The position numbers and the translations under genes are program-made. DNA of 64,000 nt. Source: a bacterium (lineage in GTDB: Bacteria > Myxococcota_A > Bradymonadia > UBA7976 > UBA1532). Position 1 is the first letter of the stretch. Every line of letters begins with the position of its first letter. This document shows, piece after piece, positions 1 through 8,642 of this stretch. The stretch is taken from the NCBI GenBank assembly GCA_030427205.1, contig JAUHXC010000005.1, forward strand, positions 124,001-188,000. The letters are read 5' to 3'. The notes beneath the pieces are model-generated. The model had not been told where the DNA came from. It saw nothing but the letters and a program-made list of their open reading frames with translations, and searched no databases.

Positions 1-1
1 C

Positions 2-397
2 ATCAAGTCGCTGTGCTACCTGCCCGCCGTCCTGGCGCTGGCCGCCGTCGACGACCACGAGGAGCCGCTGTTCGTCGACGACGACGACCACGCGCTCGAG
101 GGCGCGACGTGCAACCTGTTCGCGCGCTTCGGTGCGCGGCTGGTGACTCCGCCGGCGAGCGTCGCCCTGCCCGGCGTGGCCCGCGCGTTGCTCTTGCAGC
201 GCGCCGCGACCCTCGGCCTGGAATGCGCGGTCGAACCCTTGCCGCTCGCCCGACTGGCGCACGCCGACGCGCTCTGGGTCAGCAACGCCCTGCTGCCGAT
301 CGCGCCGGTAATCGCCCTTGACGGATCGAAGCGCACCGCCGACCCGCTGACCCCCCGCCTCGAGGCGCTGCTCGGGCCCGCCGGTCGCGCGCGGTGA
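2..397 (+). CDS. Class IV aminotransferase (branched-chain or ADC-lyase type), C-terminal part
   Basis: The frame is open from the window edge, so the 5' end is missing. The remaining 131 residues match the C-terminal half of fold-type IV PLP enzymes (IlvE, D-amino-acid aminotransferase, PabC). They begin with KSLCYLP, which resembles the K-[ST]-x-x-Y segment. Then comes the E-G-x-x-x-N-L-F motif (EGATCNLF) that positions PLP and substrate, followed by V-T-P-P-x-x-x-x-x-L-P-G-V-A-R, the usual TP...L.G.tR phosphate-binding stretch. The end is ordinary for the family. The stop codon overlaps the GTG start of the next gene (GTGA), so the two are probably translationally coupled. Which member of the family it is (PabC or IlvE) cannot be decided without the N-terminal half. 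Confidence 0.8.
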   Translation: MKSLCYLPAVLALAAVDDHEEPLFVDDDDHALEGATCNLFARFGARLVTPPASVALPGVARALLLQRAATLGLECAVEPLPLARLAHADALWVSNALLPIAPVIALDGSKRTADPLTPRLEALLGPAGRAR

Positions 398-1071
398 GGC
401 ATCCCGACTGGCGGCCGTTCACCTGCGCCCTCGTCGCCTGTGCAGTGGTTTCCGCGCTCGTCGGCTGCGCACCGGGCCCACAGTCGGCGCCGCCGGACGC
501 CTGTGACCCGTTCGCGCCCGCCTGCCCCGACGACGCCGTATGCGCCGTGACCGACGACGGCCCGCGCTGCCGCCCGCCCAGGCCCGCGCCGACGGGCATG
601 GCCTGCGCGGCCGCGAGCTGCCCGGTCGGCGAGGCCTGCGCGACGGTCGAAGGCCTGCTGCGTTGTCGGCCGCTCTGCGCGGTGGGCGATCCCGAGGCTC
701 ACCCCTGCCCGGAAGGGCCGAGCTGCGCCTATCGCCTCGCCGGCCTCGAGTTCGGCGTGTGTCCCGCGCGCTGCGCGCCGGGCGATGACTGCGGTGCGGG
801 GGCGACCTGCGCGATCTCGACCGCCCTGCCCTACCCGATCTGCGTCGCGGTCGGCTCGGCCGGGCGCGGCGAGCCCTGCGCGGTACAGCGCTGCGCCGCG
901 GACCTCGCCTGCCTCGAGGTCGCCGATCCTGCCACCCCGGACACCTTCATCGAGCGCTGCGAACGGCTGTGCGATCCAACAGCGGTCGACGGGCTTCGCT
1001 GCGCGCCGGATCGGTGCGCCGGGGTCGTGCTCGGGGTCGACGGGGTCGGCTACTGTGTCGACGACAGTTGA
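394..1071 (+). CDS. Cys-rich secreted lipoprotein
   Basis: A protein of 225 residues starting at GTG. It has a short basic N-terminus, a hydrophobic stretch and a lipobox ending LVGC (Cys about residue 25), so it is predicted to be exported and lipidated. The mature part has about 20 cysteines in repeated C-x(4-8)-C modules containing phrases such as CPVGEAC and CPEGPSC, like the EGF/dickkopf-like modules found in myxobacterial surface proteins. The function is unknown. Disulphide-bonded modules suggest an extracytoplasmic location. It overlaps the preceding aminotransferase by 4 nt. It resembles the larger lipoprotein at 62008-63339 in composition. Confidence 0.75.
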   Translation: MRHPDWRPFTCALVACAVVSALVGCAPGPQSAPPDACDPFAPACPDDAVCAVTDDGPRCRPPRPAPTGMACAAASCPVGEACATVEGLLRCRPLCAVGDPEAHPCPEGPSCAYRLAGLEFGVCPARCAPGDDCGAGATCAISTALPYPICVAVGSAGRGEPCAVQRCAADLACLEVADPATPDTFIERCERLCDPTAVDGLRCAPDRCAGVVLGVDGVGYCVDDS

Positions 1072-1219
1072 CAGGGGCAGCGACAGCGCATTAACACCTG
1101 TGGGATTCGTGAGACGGCACCCGCGGCGATCTTTTGGTACACCGTGTCGATCGCCGCCCGTATCTGCCGTCGTGCTCCGGTCATGTGACCTGTCGAGCAC
1201 CCCCGAGGAGGAGAGGAAC

Positions 1220-2281
1220 GTGCTGAAGATTCTCAAGGCAGGCTGCGCAGCGGGTGTATTGATGCTGGCCCTGCCGGTCTCGGCCCAGCCGGTCGATGAC
1301 GTCCTGGCCGAGAAGGCCGACGCGGTCAGCGACAAGTTCGAGGGCGAGAAATTCCCGGTGAGCGGCTCCTTGACGCTGGGCTACAGCTTCTCCCAGTCCA
1401 ACATCACCGATGCGTTCACCGAGCGCGACGAGTCCGCCGCCGAGCAATACGGGCTCGAGCCGGCCAGCACGCCCGAGGGCAGCCAGTTCCTGGCGCTCAA
1501 CCTCGGCCTGAGCTACTCGGCGACCGACAGCGTGACGCTCGTCGGTGGCCTCGGCGTGGTCAAGACGATCGCCGACGGCTTCCTGGGCGGATCGGCCGGC
1601 TCGTCGCTGGTCAACCACGAGACGAACCTCACCGACGCCAACCTGGGCGCGCGCTGGTCGTTCTTCACGATCCCGGTGGCCGACATCAAGCTGTCCGCCA
1701 CCGGCGACGTTCGCCTGCCGACGAGCAAGGGCAGCATCACCCGCGGGTTGATCGCGGGGACCCGGTTCTCGATCGGCGCCGGCCGCAAGCTGGGCCCGGT
1801 CAACCTCTCGCTGCGCGGCGGCTTCAACTACAACTTCTGGGAAGATCCGACGCAGCAGATCGAGCTGCGCTTCGCGGATCTCGTGCGGATTTCGGGCGCC
1901 GATCTGGGACGTCCCCTGCCGCTGAGCGGCTGGTCCGGCAGCCTCACGGTGGCCTACTCGCCCATCGATCCGCTATCGCTCTCGGTGAGCTACCAGATCA
2001 GCAACTCGATCTCCGCGTACGAGGGCCCCGACGACGAGTTCACCGCGCCGACGGGTGTGGCTCAGACCGGCACCCAGCTGGGCACGGGCGGGCACGGCTT
2101 CACGGCGTCCGTCGGCTACACGCTGCCGTTCGATACCCGGACCAGCATCGGCTTCTCCATGTCGACCGCGCTGGGGCTCTACAGCTCGGACAACAAGCGG
2201 ATCACCAACCCCTTCTTCGACACCGAGAGCCCGCAGGGCGTCTACACCGGCTACTCCCTCTCGCTGATCCAGGCGCTCTGA
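1220..2281 (+). CDS. Outer-membrane beta-barrel protein with signal peptide
   Basis: The start is GTG at 1220, chosen because a strong GAGGAGGAGAGG ribosome binding site ends just before it and because the protein then opens with a clean signal peptide (MLKILKAGCAAGVLMLALPVSAQ, cleaved after SAQ). The mature part alternates polar and hydrophobic residues in beta strands (for example GSLTLGYSFSQSN and GHGFTASVGYTLPF), with many Gly, Ser, Thr and aromatic girdle residues. This is typical of 12-16-stranded outer-membrane transport or porin-like proteins. The extreme C-terminus (YSLSLIQAL) is strand-like but does not end in the classical Phe. Substrate unknown. A stem-loop lies right after the stop. 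Confidence 0.7.
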   Translation: MLKILKAGCAAGVLMLALPVSAQPVDDVLAEKADAVSDKFEGEKFPVSGSLTLGYSFSQSNITDAFTERDESAAEQYGLEPASTPEGSQFLALNLGLSYSATDSVTLVGGLGVVKTIADGFLGGSAGSSLVNHETNLTDANLGARWSFFTIPVADIKLSATGDVRLPTSKGSITRGLIAGTRFSIGAGRKLGPVNLSLRGGFNYNFWEDPTQQIELRFADLVRISGADLGRPLPLSGWSGSLTVAYSPIDPLSLSVSYQISNSISAYEGPDDEFTAPTGVAQTGTQLGTGGHGFTASVGYTLPFDTRTSIGFSMSTALGLYSSDNKRITNPFFDTESPQGVYTGYSLSLIQAL

Positions 2282-2287
2282 CGCCGC

Positions 2288-2310
2288 CGTCGGCCGCGGA
2301 CCGGCCGACG
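2288..2310 (+). terminator. Stem-loop after the beta-barrel gene
   Basis: A perfect 9-bp inverted repeat (CGTCGGCCG and its complement) around a 5-nt loop begins 7 nt after the stop codon. No T-tract follows, so it may be a transcript-stabilising hairpin or a non-canonical terminator. Confidence 0.4.
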
Positions 2311-2495
2311 CCCGCCGGCCCCCCGTCCCCCCCGAACACAGCAGCACAGCAGCGGGCACCCCGGCGAAGACGCCCGCCGCAGTGCGATCCAACCCATCAA
2401 CCCCGTCGGCCGAAGACGTAGAGTCCGCTCCATGCATGAGCTCGGGCTGCCGGAGGGGCTCGCGGCAGGCGCGCGACGCGCTCAGCGCACTCTAT

Positions 2496-2551
2496 GAGGC
2501 GCGGCAAGCTGAGGCGGCAAGGTGTGAGGCGGCAAGGTGTGAGGCGGCAAG
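2496..2551. repeat. 15-bp tandem direct repeat downstream of clpX
   Basis: The unit GAGGCGGCAAGGTGT occurs twice exactly (2511-2525, 2526-2540), followed by a partial third copy (2541-2551). A diverged copy precedes them (2496-2510). The array lies in the convergent gap between the beta-barrel gene and clpX. Confidence 0.85.
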
Positions 2552-2563
2552 CGCGCCGGACGG

Positions 2564-3802
2564 TCAGGCGCTCTTCTTGGCCAGGACCAGCTCGGGGCGG
2601 GCGCCGTTGACCACGACGTCTTCGGTGATGACGCACTCGCGCACGTCCTCGAGATCGGGCAGCTCGTACATGATGTCGAGCATGATCTCTTCGAGGATGG
2701 CCCGCAGGCCACGGGCGCCGCTGCGCCTCGCGGTCGCCTCGCGCACCACCGCGCGCATGGCTTCGGGCGTGAAGCGCAGGTTCACCTTCTCGAGTTCGAA
2801 CAGCCGCTTGTACTGCTTGATCAGCGAGTTCTTGGGCTTCCAGAGGATCTCGTAGAGCGCGTCCTCGTCGAGCTGTTCGAAGGGCACGAGCACCGGCAAC
2901 CGCCCCATGAACTCGGGGATCAGGCCGTACTTGATCATGTCTTCCGGGGTCAACTCGCGGATCAGCTCGTTGTAGTCGGCGCGGCTCGGCTTGCTGCGCA
3001 CCTCCGAGCCGAAGCCGATAGTGCCCGGAGACTTGCGGCGGGCGATGACCTTGTCGATGCCCACGAAGGCGCCGCACAGGATGAACAGCACATGCGTCGT
3101 ATCGATCTGGATCAGCTCTTTCTGGGGGCGGGTCCGGGCGCCATCGGGATAGATCGTGACCTTGTCGCTCTCGATCATCTTGAGCAGCGCCTGCTGCACG
3201 CCCTCGCCGCCGACGTCGCGGGTGCTCGATGCGCCGTCGCCCCGCCGCGCGATCTTGTCGATCTCGTCGATGACGACGATGCCGCGCGACGCGCGCTCGA
3301 CGTCACGGTCGGCGGCGATCCACAGCGACTTGATGATGCTCTCGACGTCTTCGCCGACGTAGCCGGCCTCGGTGAGGCACGTCGCGTCGGTCACCACGAA
3401 AGGCACATCGAGCAGCCGGGCGAGCGCCTGCGCGATGGCGGTCTTGCCGCAGCCGGTCGGGCCGGCCATGAGGATGTTGCCCTTGAAGAGCTGAACATCA
3501 TCCTGGCCGTCTTCGGCGTTGATGCGCTTGTAGTGATTGTAGACGGCCACCGAGATCGTCTTCTTGGCCAGCTGCTGCCCGATGATGTGCTCGTCGAGGT
3601 AGGCCTTGATCTCCTTGGGCTTGAGATTGCGCCGCTCTTCGCCCTCGGGCACGTCCACGTTGCCGTCCTGGGCGAGGATCTCGTTGCACAGCGCCACGCA
3701 CTCGTCGCAGATGTGCACCTGCGGACCCGTGATGAGCTTGCGCACTTCGATCGCTTCCTTCCCACAAAAGGAGCAGCGCAAGTGGAAGGTTCGGTTCGGC
3801 AT
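2564..3802 (-). CDS. clpX: ClpX, ATP-dependent unfoldase subunit of ClpXP protease
   Basis: A full-length 412-residue ClpX. The N-terminal zinc-binding domain has four cysteines (CSFC near residue 10 and CDEC near residue 32). The AAA+ domain has Walker A GPTGCGKT, the family segment [12 protein letters not shown], Walker [10 protein letters not shown] and the [10 protein letters not shown] stretch. The IGF tripeptide that docks ClpX onto ClpP is present (TIGFGSE), so a partner ClpP should exist elsewhere; it is not in this window. ClpX recognises tagged substrates, unfolds them and feeds them to ClpP in the cytoplasm. The gene follows lapB by 53 nt on the same strand and is probably the last gene of the rpsA-ihfB-lapB-clpX unit. 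Confidence 0.97.
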   Translation of the reverse strand: MPNRTFHLRCSFCGKEAIEVRKLITGPQVHICDECVALCNEILAQDGNVDVPEGEERRNLKPKEIKAYLDEHIIGQQLAKKTISVAVYNHYKRINAEDGQDDVQLFKGNILMAGPTGCGKTAIAQALARLLDVPFVVTDATCLTEAGYVGEDVESIIKSLWIAADRDVERASRGIVVIDEIDKIARRGDGASSTRDVGGEGVQQALLKMIESDKVTIYPDGARTRPQKELIQIDTTHVLFILCGAFVGIDKVIARRKSPGTIGFGSEVRSKPSRADYNELIRELTPEDMIKYGLIPEFMGRLPVLVPFEQLDEDALYEILWKPKNSLIKQYKRLFELEKVNLRFTPEAMRAVVREATARRSGARGLRAILEEIMLDIMYELPDLEDVRECVITEDVVVNGARPELVLAKKSA

Positions 3803-3855
3803 GGTGGTCCCAGGTCGGTCGTCCTCGGAAAAGTATCAGCGCGGTCGTCACAGTG

Positions 3856-5022
3856 TCAACCAGCGCCCCCGGGGCTCGCGGCCCCGTCTTCATCAGCGGA
3901 TGCCATCAGCTCGGACAGCGCCGCACCGGCGCTCGACGGCATGCCGCGGCGCACGTCGTCTCGGCGCCGGGCGACTTCGCGCAGCGACCCGAGCGCATCA
4001 CATCGCGGGCACACCGCGAAGGGCTCGGCTTCGACGTGCCCGCAGCGGCGGCACTCGACGGGCGCCGCCGCGTCTCCGCCGTCGGCCAGTACGCCGACGA
4101 GGTCGGCGAGCTCGGCCCGCCAATCGTCGGCCGTGCCCACCTCTACGATCCATCGGGCGTAGAGCCGTCGCACCGCCCAATCCGTCGGCGCCTCTTCGAG
4201 ATGATCCCTCAGCAGGCCGAGGGCCACTTCGTGCTCTCCGTCCTGCCAGCGGCGACGCGCGCTCTGCAGCGCCTCGGGCTCCGGCGGCTCGCCATGGCGC
4301 CCGGGCAGCCGTTGTCCGAGCGCACGTGCCAATCGATGCCGTTCGCCGTCGCGAGGATGCAGGTCGGCTGCGACAGCCAGCGGCAATACGCCGTCCGGGT
4401 CGAGGGACAGCGCCCGCTTGAGCGCCCGCCGCGCGCTGCGTGGCTGCCCCGCGCGCATCAACTCGGCGGCACACCCGGCGGCCAGGGCCGCCTCGGTCTC
4501 GGCGGCGCGCTGACGACGGGGCACCGTCTGCCGATAGCGCCGCAGCGCGTCGGCCCAGCGCCCGGCACGCCCGAGCGCCGCCAGCGCCATCTCGAGCGGC
4601 ACCTCGGCGCCGCCGTCCACCAGGCGACAGGCGTCTTCCAGCCGGCCGTCGTCCAGCGCGAGGCGCAGGCGCATCGCGTCGAGCCACGGCGCGCCGGGAT
4701 GCCGTGCCGCCAGCCGGTCGAGCAGAGCGCGCGCCCGGACCAGATCACCTTCGGCCTTGAGCACCGCCACCAAGCCGACGAGCCCGTCGAGCGCGTCGGC
4801 TCCGCCGCGCCCGACCTGTCCGGCGAGGATCGAGCGGGCGCCGGCGAGGTCGCCGTCGAGCGCAAGAGCGAGCGCGACGCCGGGGCCATTGGGTGAGCGC
4901 CGCTCGCGAGCCCGTCGACGCTCGCGCCGCCGGGCGATGAGCCATGCCGCCAACAGCCCGACCACCATGGCGAACGACGCCAACGGCAGCGCATAGCTCT
5001 CCAGCAGCTCGCGGGGACTCAT
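3856..5022 (-). CDS. lapB: LapB/YciM-like membrane-anchored TPR protein with rubredoxin-type zinc ribbon
   Basis: A protein of 388 residues. An N-terminal transmembrane helix (about residues 13-30) is followed by a basic stop-transfer stretch. Then come about nine helical TPR-like repeats rich in Ala, Leu and Arg, and a C-terminal metal-binding ribbon with CRRCG and CPRC pairs. This is the LapB architecture. In Escherichia coli LapB sits in the inner membrane and controls lipopolysaccharide synthesis by steering FtsH-dependent turnover of LpxC. The position immediately after ihfB and rpsA matches the E. coli order, except that lapA is absent. About 30 residues follow the zinc ribbon and are probably disordered. 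Function is inferred from architecture and synteny; sequence identity cannot be measured here. Confidence 0.72.
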   Translation of the reverse strand: MSPRELLESYALPLASFAMVVGLLAAWLIARRRERRRARERRSPNGPGVALALALDGDLAGARSILAGQVGRGGADALDGLVGLVAVLKAEGDLVRARALLDRLAARHPGAPWLDAMRLRLALDDGRLEDACRLVDGGAEVPLEMALAALGRAGRWADALRRYRQTVPRRQRAAETEAALAAGCAAELMRAGQPRSARRALKRALSLDPDGVLPLAVAADLHPRDGERHRLARALGQRLPGRHGEPPEPEALQSARRRWQDGEHEVALGLLRDHLEEAPTDWAVRRLYARWIVEVGTADDWRAELADLVGVLADGGDAAAPVECRRCGHVEAEPFAVCPRCDALGSLREVARRRDDVRRGMPSSAGAALSELMASADEDGAASPGGAG

Positions 5023-5193
5023 CGTGCTCCGGTGCGGTGGGCCCGGACGAGCCGGGCGTTCGCTACGGTATCAGGAACCGCCCGCGCGCGCTCGGCGGGA
5101 TGGATCCGAGCGGCCGGCCCGGGCGACGGGGCCGCGTCGAAGCTCGGTATGCAACCTGCGACGGCCCGTGGATGCTGCGCCCGGCGCAGCGCC

Positions 5194-5478
5194 TCAGCTC
5201 GCTTCGACGCGCGCCTTGAGGTGCTTGCCGACCGTGAAGTGCGGGACCTTGCGGGCGGGGATGTCGACGCGGGCGCCGGTCTTGGGGTTGCGCCCGATGC
5301 GCGGCCGACGCTCCTTGACCCGGAAGCTGCCCAGACCGCGGATCTCGATGCGATCCCCGTCGACCAACGCGCTCTTCATCGCGCCGAAGATCGTATTGAC
5401 CGCGTTCTCGACGTCTTTCTTGGTCCAATGCTCGGGCATATTGGCCGCAACGGCCTCGATGAGGTCGCTCTTGGTCAC
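5194..5478 (-). CDS. ihfB: HU/IHF-family DNA-bending protein, IHF-beta-like
   Basis: A protein of 94 residues with GTG start (GGAG upstream). It begins MTKSDLIEAVA and has IEIRGLGSF and the DNA-intercalating arm RPRIGRNPKTG, ending in the conserved GKHLK region. These are hallmarks of the HU/IHF fold. IHF and HU bend DNA in the nucleoid for transcription, replication and recombination. Its place between rpsA and lapB is the same as that of ihfB in gammaproteobacteria, which favours the beta-subunit name, although the protein could act as a homodimeric HU. Confidence 0.9.
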   Translation of the reverse strand: MTKSDLIEAVAANMPEHWTKKDVENAVNTIFGAMKSALVDGDRIEIRGLGSFRVKERRPRIGRNPKTGARVDIPARKVPHFTVGKHLKARVEAS

Positions 5479-5554
5479 CGCTCGCTCCGGGAAGAATCTG
5501 GAAGGTGGGAGGTCTGGGGGCGGGCTGTGCGTGCCCGCCCCCTCGGCACGACGC

Positions 5555-7324
5555 TCAGTCCTCGTCGCCGCGGAAGGCGCCGAGCTGGTCGCCGAACACG
5601 TCGCCGAGCGACGCCGTGCTCTTGCCCTGCTTCTCGAGGTACGAGCTGTTGTCGGGGGTATCGCCCTCGTCGACGTGCTTGAGCGAGAGGCCGATCTTGC
5701 GCTCCTCGCGGTCCACCGAGATGATCTCGGCGACCACTTCCTGGCCTTCCGAGACCACGTCGGCCGGGCTGTCGACCCGGGCGATGCTCATCTCGGAGAC
5801 GTGGATGAGGCCCTCGACCCCCGGCTCGAGCTCCATGAAGGCGCCGAAGTCGTGGATCTTGGTGATCTTGCCCCGCACCAGCCGACCGATGGTGTACTTC
5901 TGCGGGATCTCGGCTTCCCACGCGTCGGGCGTGAGCTGCTTGATACCCAGGCTGAAGCGCTCGTTCTCGACGTCGATGTTGAGCACGACCGCCTCGACCT
6001 CGTCACCCTTCTTGAACAGCTCCGAGGGGTGCTTGATCTTCTGGGTCCACGACAGGTCGCTGATGTGCACCAGACCGTCGATGCCTTCCTCGATGCCGAT
6101 GAAGATGCCGAAGTCGGTGATGTTGCGGATCTTGCCCAGGATGCGCGTGCCGACCGGGTACCGCTCGTGCAGCAGGGTCCACGGGTTGGGCTCGATCTGC
6201 TTCATGCCGAGGCTGATGCGCTTGTTCTTGGAGTCGATGTCCAGAACGATCGCCTCGACGGTGTCCCCGATCGCGACCATCTTGCTCGGGTGCTTGACCC
6301 GCTTGGTCCACGACATCTCGGAGATGTGGATCAGGCCCTCGATGCCTTCCTCGAGCTCGACGAAGGCGCCGTAGTCGGTCAGGCTCACGACCTTGCCCGC
6401 GACCCGATCGCCGACCCGGTAGCGGCTCTCGGCGTGGATCCAGGGATCCTCCGAGATCTGCTTGAGGCCCAGCGATACACGCTCGGTCTCCGGGTTGAAC
6501 TTGAGGACCTTGACCTCGATCTCGTCGCCGACCTGCACCATCTCGGACGGGTGGTTGACCCGGCCCCAGGACATGTCGGTGATGTGCAGCAGGCCGTCGA
6601 TGCCACCGAGGTCGACGAAGGCGCCGTACTCGGTGATGTTCTTGACGGTGCCCTTGAGCACGGCGCCTTCCTCGAGCAGCTTGAGGGTCTTCGCCTTGAG
6701 CGAAGCCCGCTCCTTCTCGAGCAGCACGCGCCGCGAGAGCACGATGTTGCCCCGCCGCTTGTTGAACTTGATGACCTTGAATTCGAACTCCTGGTTGATG
6801 AACTTCTCCAGGTTTCGAATCGGCCGGATGTCGACCTGGCTGCCGGGCAGGAAGGCCTTGACGCCGATGTCGACCGACAGCCCGCCCTTGACCCGGGCCA
6901 CGATCTTGCCGGTCACCAGCTCGTCGCGCTCGCAGGCCAGGCTGATCTGGTCCCAGATGCGCAGCTTCTCGGCCTTGTCCTTCGACAGCTCGACGAGCGC
7001 GTCGTCGTCCTCGTCCGCCTGATCGACGTAGACCTCGACGATGTCCCCTTCGGCGACGGTGACTTCACCCTCGTCGTCGCGGAACTCGGAGATCGGGATC
7101 TGACCCTCGGACTTGTAGCCGATGTCGACGACGACATAGTCCTTGCTGATGGACAGCACGCGGCCGTTGACGATGTCGCCGACCTTGAATCGCTGGTTCG
7201 CCTGGTACTGCTCGAAGAGATCGGCGAACGACTCGCCCGAGTCCTTCTGGTTCTGGGACGTGGTGTCCTCGGGAACCTCGGTCCGGGCGCGGAGTTCCTG
7301 AATGCTGACGCTTCGGTACTCCAT
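5555..7324 (-). CDS. rpsA: 30S ribosomal protein S1
   Basis: A protein of 589 residues with six consecutive S1 (OB-fold) domains, as in proteobacterial S1 (about 557 residues). The repeated signature is G-x-V-x-x-I-x-x-[FY]-G-A-F-[VI]-[DE]-[LI] followed by G-L-[LIV]-H-[IV]-S-[ED]-[ML]-S. Domains 3 to 6 (about residues 210-550) are the best conserved. Domains 1-2, which dock on the ribosome, are more diverged. S1 binds mRNA leaders and brings them to the 30S platform. The N-terminus has about 15 extra residues (MEYRSVSIQEL...) and the C-terminal tail is short. It is the first gene of the rpsA-ihfB-lapB-clpX cluster. Confidence 0.97.
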   Translation of the reverse strand: MEYRSVSIQELRARTEVPEDTTSQNQKDSGESFADLFEQYQANQRFKVGDIVNGRVLSISKDYVVVDIGYKSEGQIPISEFRDDEGEVTVAEGDIVEVYVDQADEDDDALVELSKDKAEKLRIWDQISLACERDELVTGKIVARVKGGLSVDIGVKAFLPGSQVDIRPIRNLEKFINQEFEFKVIKFNKRRGNIVLSRRVLLEKERASLKAKTLKLLEEGAVLKGTVKNITEYGAFVDLGGIDGLLHITDMSWGRVNHPSEMVQVGDEIEVKVLKFNPETERVSLGLKQISEDPWIHAESRYRVGDRVAGKVVSLTDYGAFVELEEGIEGLIHISEMSWTKRVKHPSKMVAIGDTVEAIVLDIDSKNKRISLGMKQIEPNPWTLLHERYPVGTRILGKIRNITDFGIFIGIEEGIDGLVHISDLSWTQKIKHPSELFKKGDEVEAVVLNIDVENERFSLGIKQLTPDAWEAEIPQKYTIGRLVRGKITKIHDFGAFMELEPGVEGLIHVSEMSIARVDSPADVVSEGQEVVAEIISVDREERKIGLSLKHVDEGDTPDNSSYLEKQGKSTASLGDVFGDQLGAFRGDED

Positions 7325-7504
7325 TGTGCCTGCAGTTCTCCCTGGGATGAGTGAGTCGCCCCCCCCGGCCGTAGGGAGGATCCGGGCGAGAGGTGCGCAG
7401 AATGGTGCGGGAACATAAGCGAGGTACCGACGGCTGTAAAGCCTTTTTCCGTCGTGCTGGCGCGGCGATGGCGCGGCCCCCGGGCGAGGGCCGGAGATCG
7501 GTCG

Positions 7505-8323
7505 TCAGCGGCGTCCGGGGCCGCGGTCGTTGATCAGCGTGCCCACGATGCGCCGACCCTCGAGGCGTTCGAGCGTGCGCTCGTAATCGCCGGTGGCCAT
7601 GTCACCCGGTTCGAGCACGATCAGGATGCCGTCGGCGAGGGCGGCGAGCTCGAGGACGGCGTCGCCGTCGAGCACCGGGGGCCCATCGACGAGCACCCGA
7701 TCGGCGGCCGTGGAGAGCACGTCGAGCACCGTCCGCACCGCGGAGAGGCTCAACGCCTCGGCGGGCGCGTCGGCTTCGACGAAGAGCGCGGCGAGCCGCT
7801 CGGCGAGCAGGGTGACGTCGATCGGGCTGCCCGGCGTGCGCCGCTGCCGACTCAAGGCCGCGAGCAGGCCTTCCTGATCGGTCAGGCCGAAGGCGCGGGC
7901 GAGGCCGGGGCGGCGACGGTGCAGGTCGACGAGCACGACCCGATCGTGCTCGGCGAGGGCCGAGCCGAGGTTGATGACGGTGGTCGTACGCCCCGAGCGA
8001 CCCCGGGGAGACGTCACCAGGATGCGCACGACCCCATCGGCGTGGCCGCGCAGCTCGGCCGCGGACGCTCGATAGAGATCGCAGACGGGCGCCGAGGGGC
8101 TGGTGAAGAAGCACAGGCGCGGGTCGACGGCCGCCGGGTCGAGCGTGGGGCGCACGTAGCGGATGCCGCCGGGGCCAGCCGGGCTCTCGAGCAGGGCTTC
8201 GACCGAGGGCAGGCTCTGTCCGCGGCCGGGCAGCGCGTCGTCGATCGAGACCCGACGGGCCCCCTTGCGCACGAAGAGGTAGCCGCCCTCGGCGCGGCGG
8301 GCAGGGGGCGCGTCGTCGGTCAC
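7505..8323 (-). CDS. BY-kinase/CpsD-like P-loop ATPase with an altered Walker A
   Basis: A protein of 272 residues, GTG start with GGAGCACCT upstream. After about 100 variable residues comes the MinD/ParA-type fold seen in bacterial tyrosine kinases and polysaccharide co-polymerase ATPases. Its landmarks are ILVTSPRGRSGRTTTVINLG (Walker A region), VVLVDLHRRRPG (the Walker A' D-x-x-x-R-R-P hallmark of CpsD/Wzc) and VLVDGPPVL (Walker B). The catalytic P-loop lysine is replaced by arginine (GRSGRTT instead of GxGKTT), confirmed by the codon CGT. The usual C-terminal tyrosine cluster is missing. It is therefore probably not a working tyrosine kinase, and could be a regulatory pseudo-kinase for exopolysaccharide export. 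No polysaccharide genes lie nearby. Confidence 0.6.
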   Translation of the reverse strand: MTDDAPPARRAEGGYLFVRKGARRVSIDDALPGRGQSLPSVEALLESPAGPGGIRYVRPTLDPAAVDPRLCFFTSPSAPVCDLYRASAAELRGHADGVVRILVTSPRGRSGRTTTVINLGSALAEHDRVVLVDLHRRRPGLARAFGLTDQEGLLAALSRQRRTPGSPIDVTLLAERLAALFVEADAPAEALSLSAVRTVLDVLSTAADRVLVDGPPVLDGDAVLELAALADGILIVLEPGDMATGDYERTLERLEGRRIVGTLINDRGPGRR

Positions 8324-8409
8324 AGGTGCTCCGGGGCCCGGATGACGGCCTCTACGGGCGGGCGAGCGCCCCAGGGCGTTCGTCCACGCGGCCGCGTCCG
8401 AGAGGGCAT

Positions 8410-8452
8410 TCGAAAAAGAAAACGGCCGAGACCTGTACAGGTCTCGGCCGTT
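8410..8452 (-). terminator. Rho-independent terminator of tRNA-Gly
   Basis: Positions 8421-8452 form a perfect 32-nt palindrome (16-bp arms AACGGCCGAGACCTGT). On the minus strand it is followed by a T-rich tract (complement of 8412-8420). It begins 4 nt after the 3' end of the tRNA. Confidence 0.88.
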
Positions 8453-8456
8453 GGAG

Positions 8457-8528
<72 letters not shown>

Positions 8529-8642
8529 GTCGGCGAAGGGCGTTTTAACCGATGGTACCCACCCCGGCAAGAAAAAAATGGGATGACGCGCGATCTTTTT
8601 CTGAAGCACCCGTGTGCGGGTCAAGCGCGGGCGCCCCAGCGA

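Noticed and set aside
5024..7354. A 776-codon open frame on the plus strand opposite rpsA
   Set aside because: It is the antisense image of rpsA; the translation is low-complexity Leu/Asp/Val-rich with no domain, as expected from a G+C-rich gene read backward.
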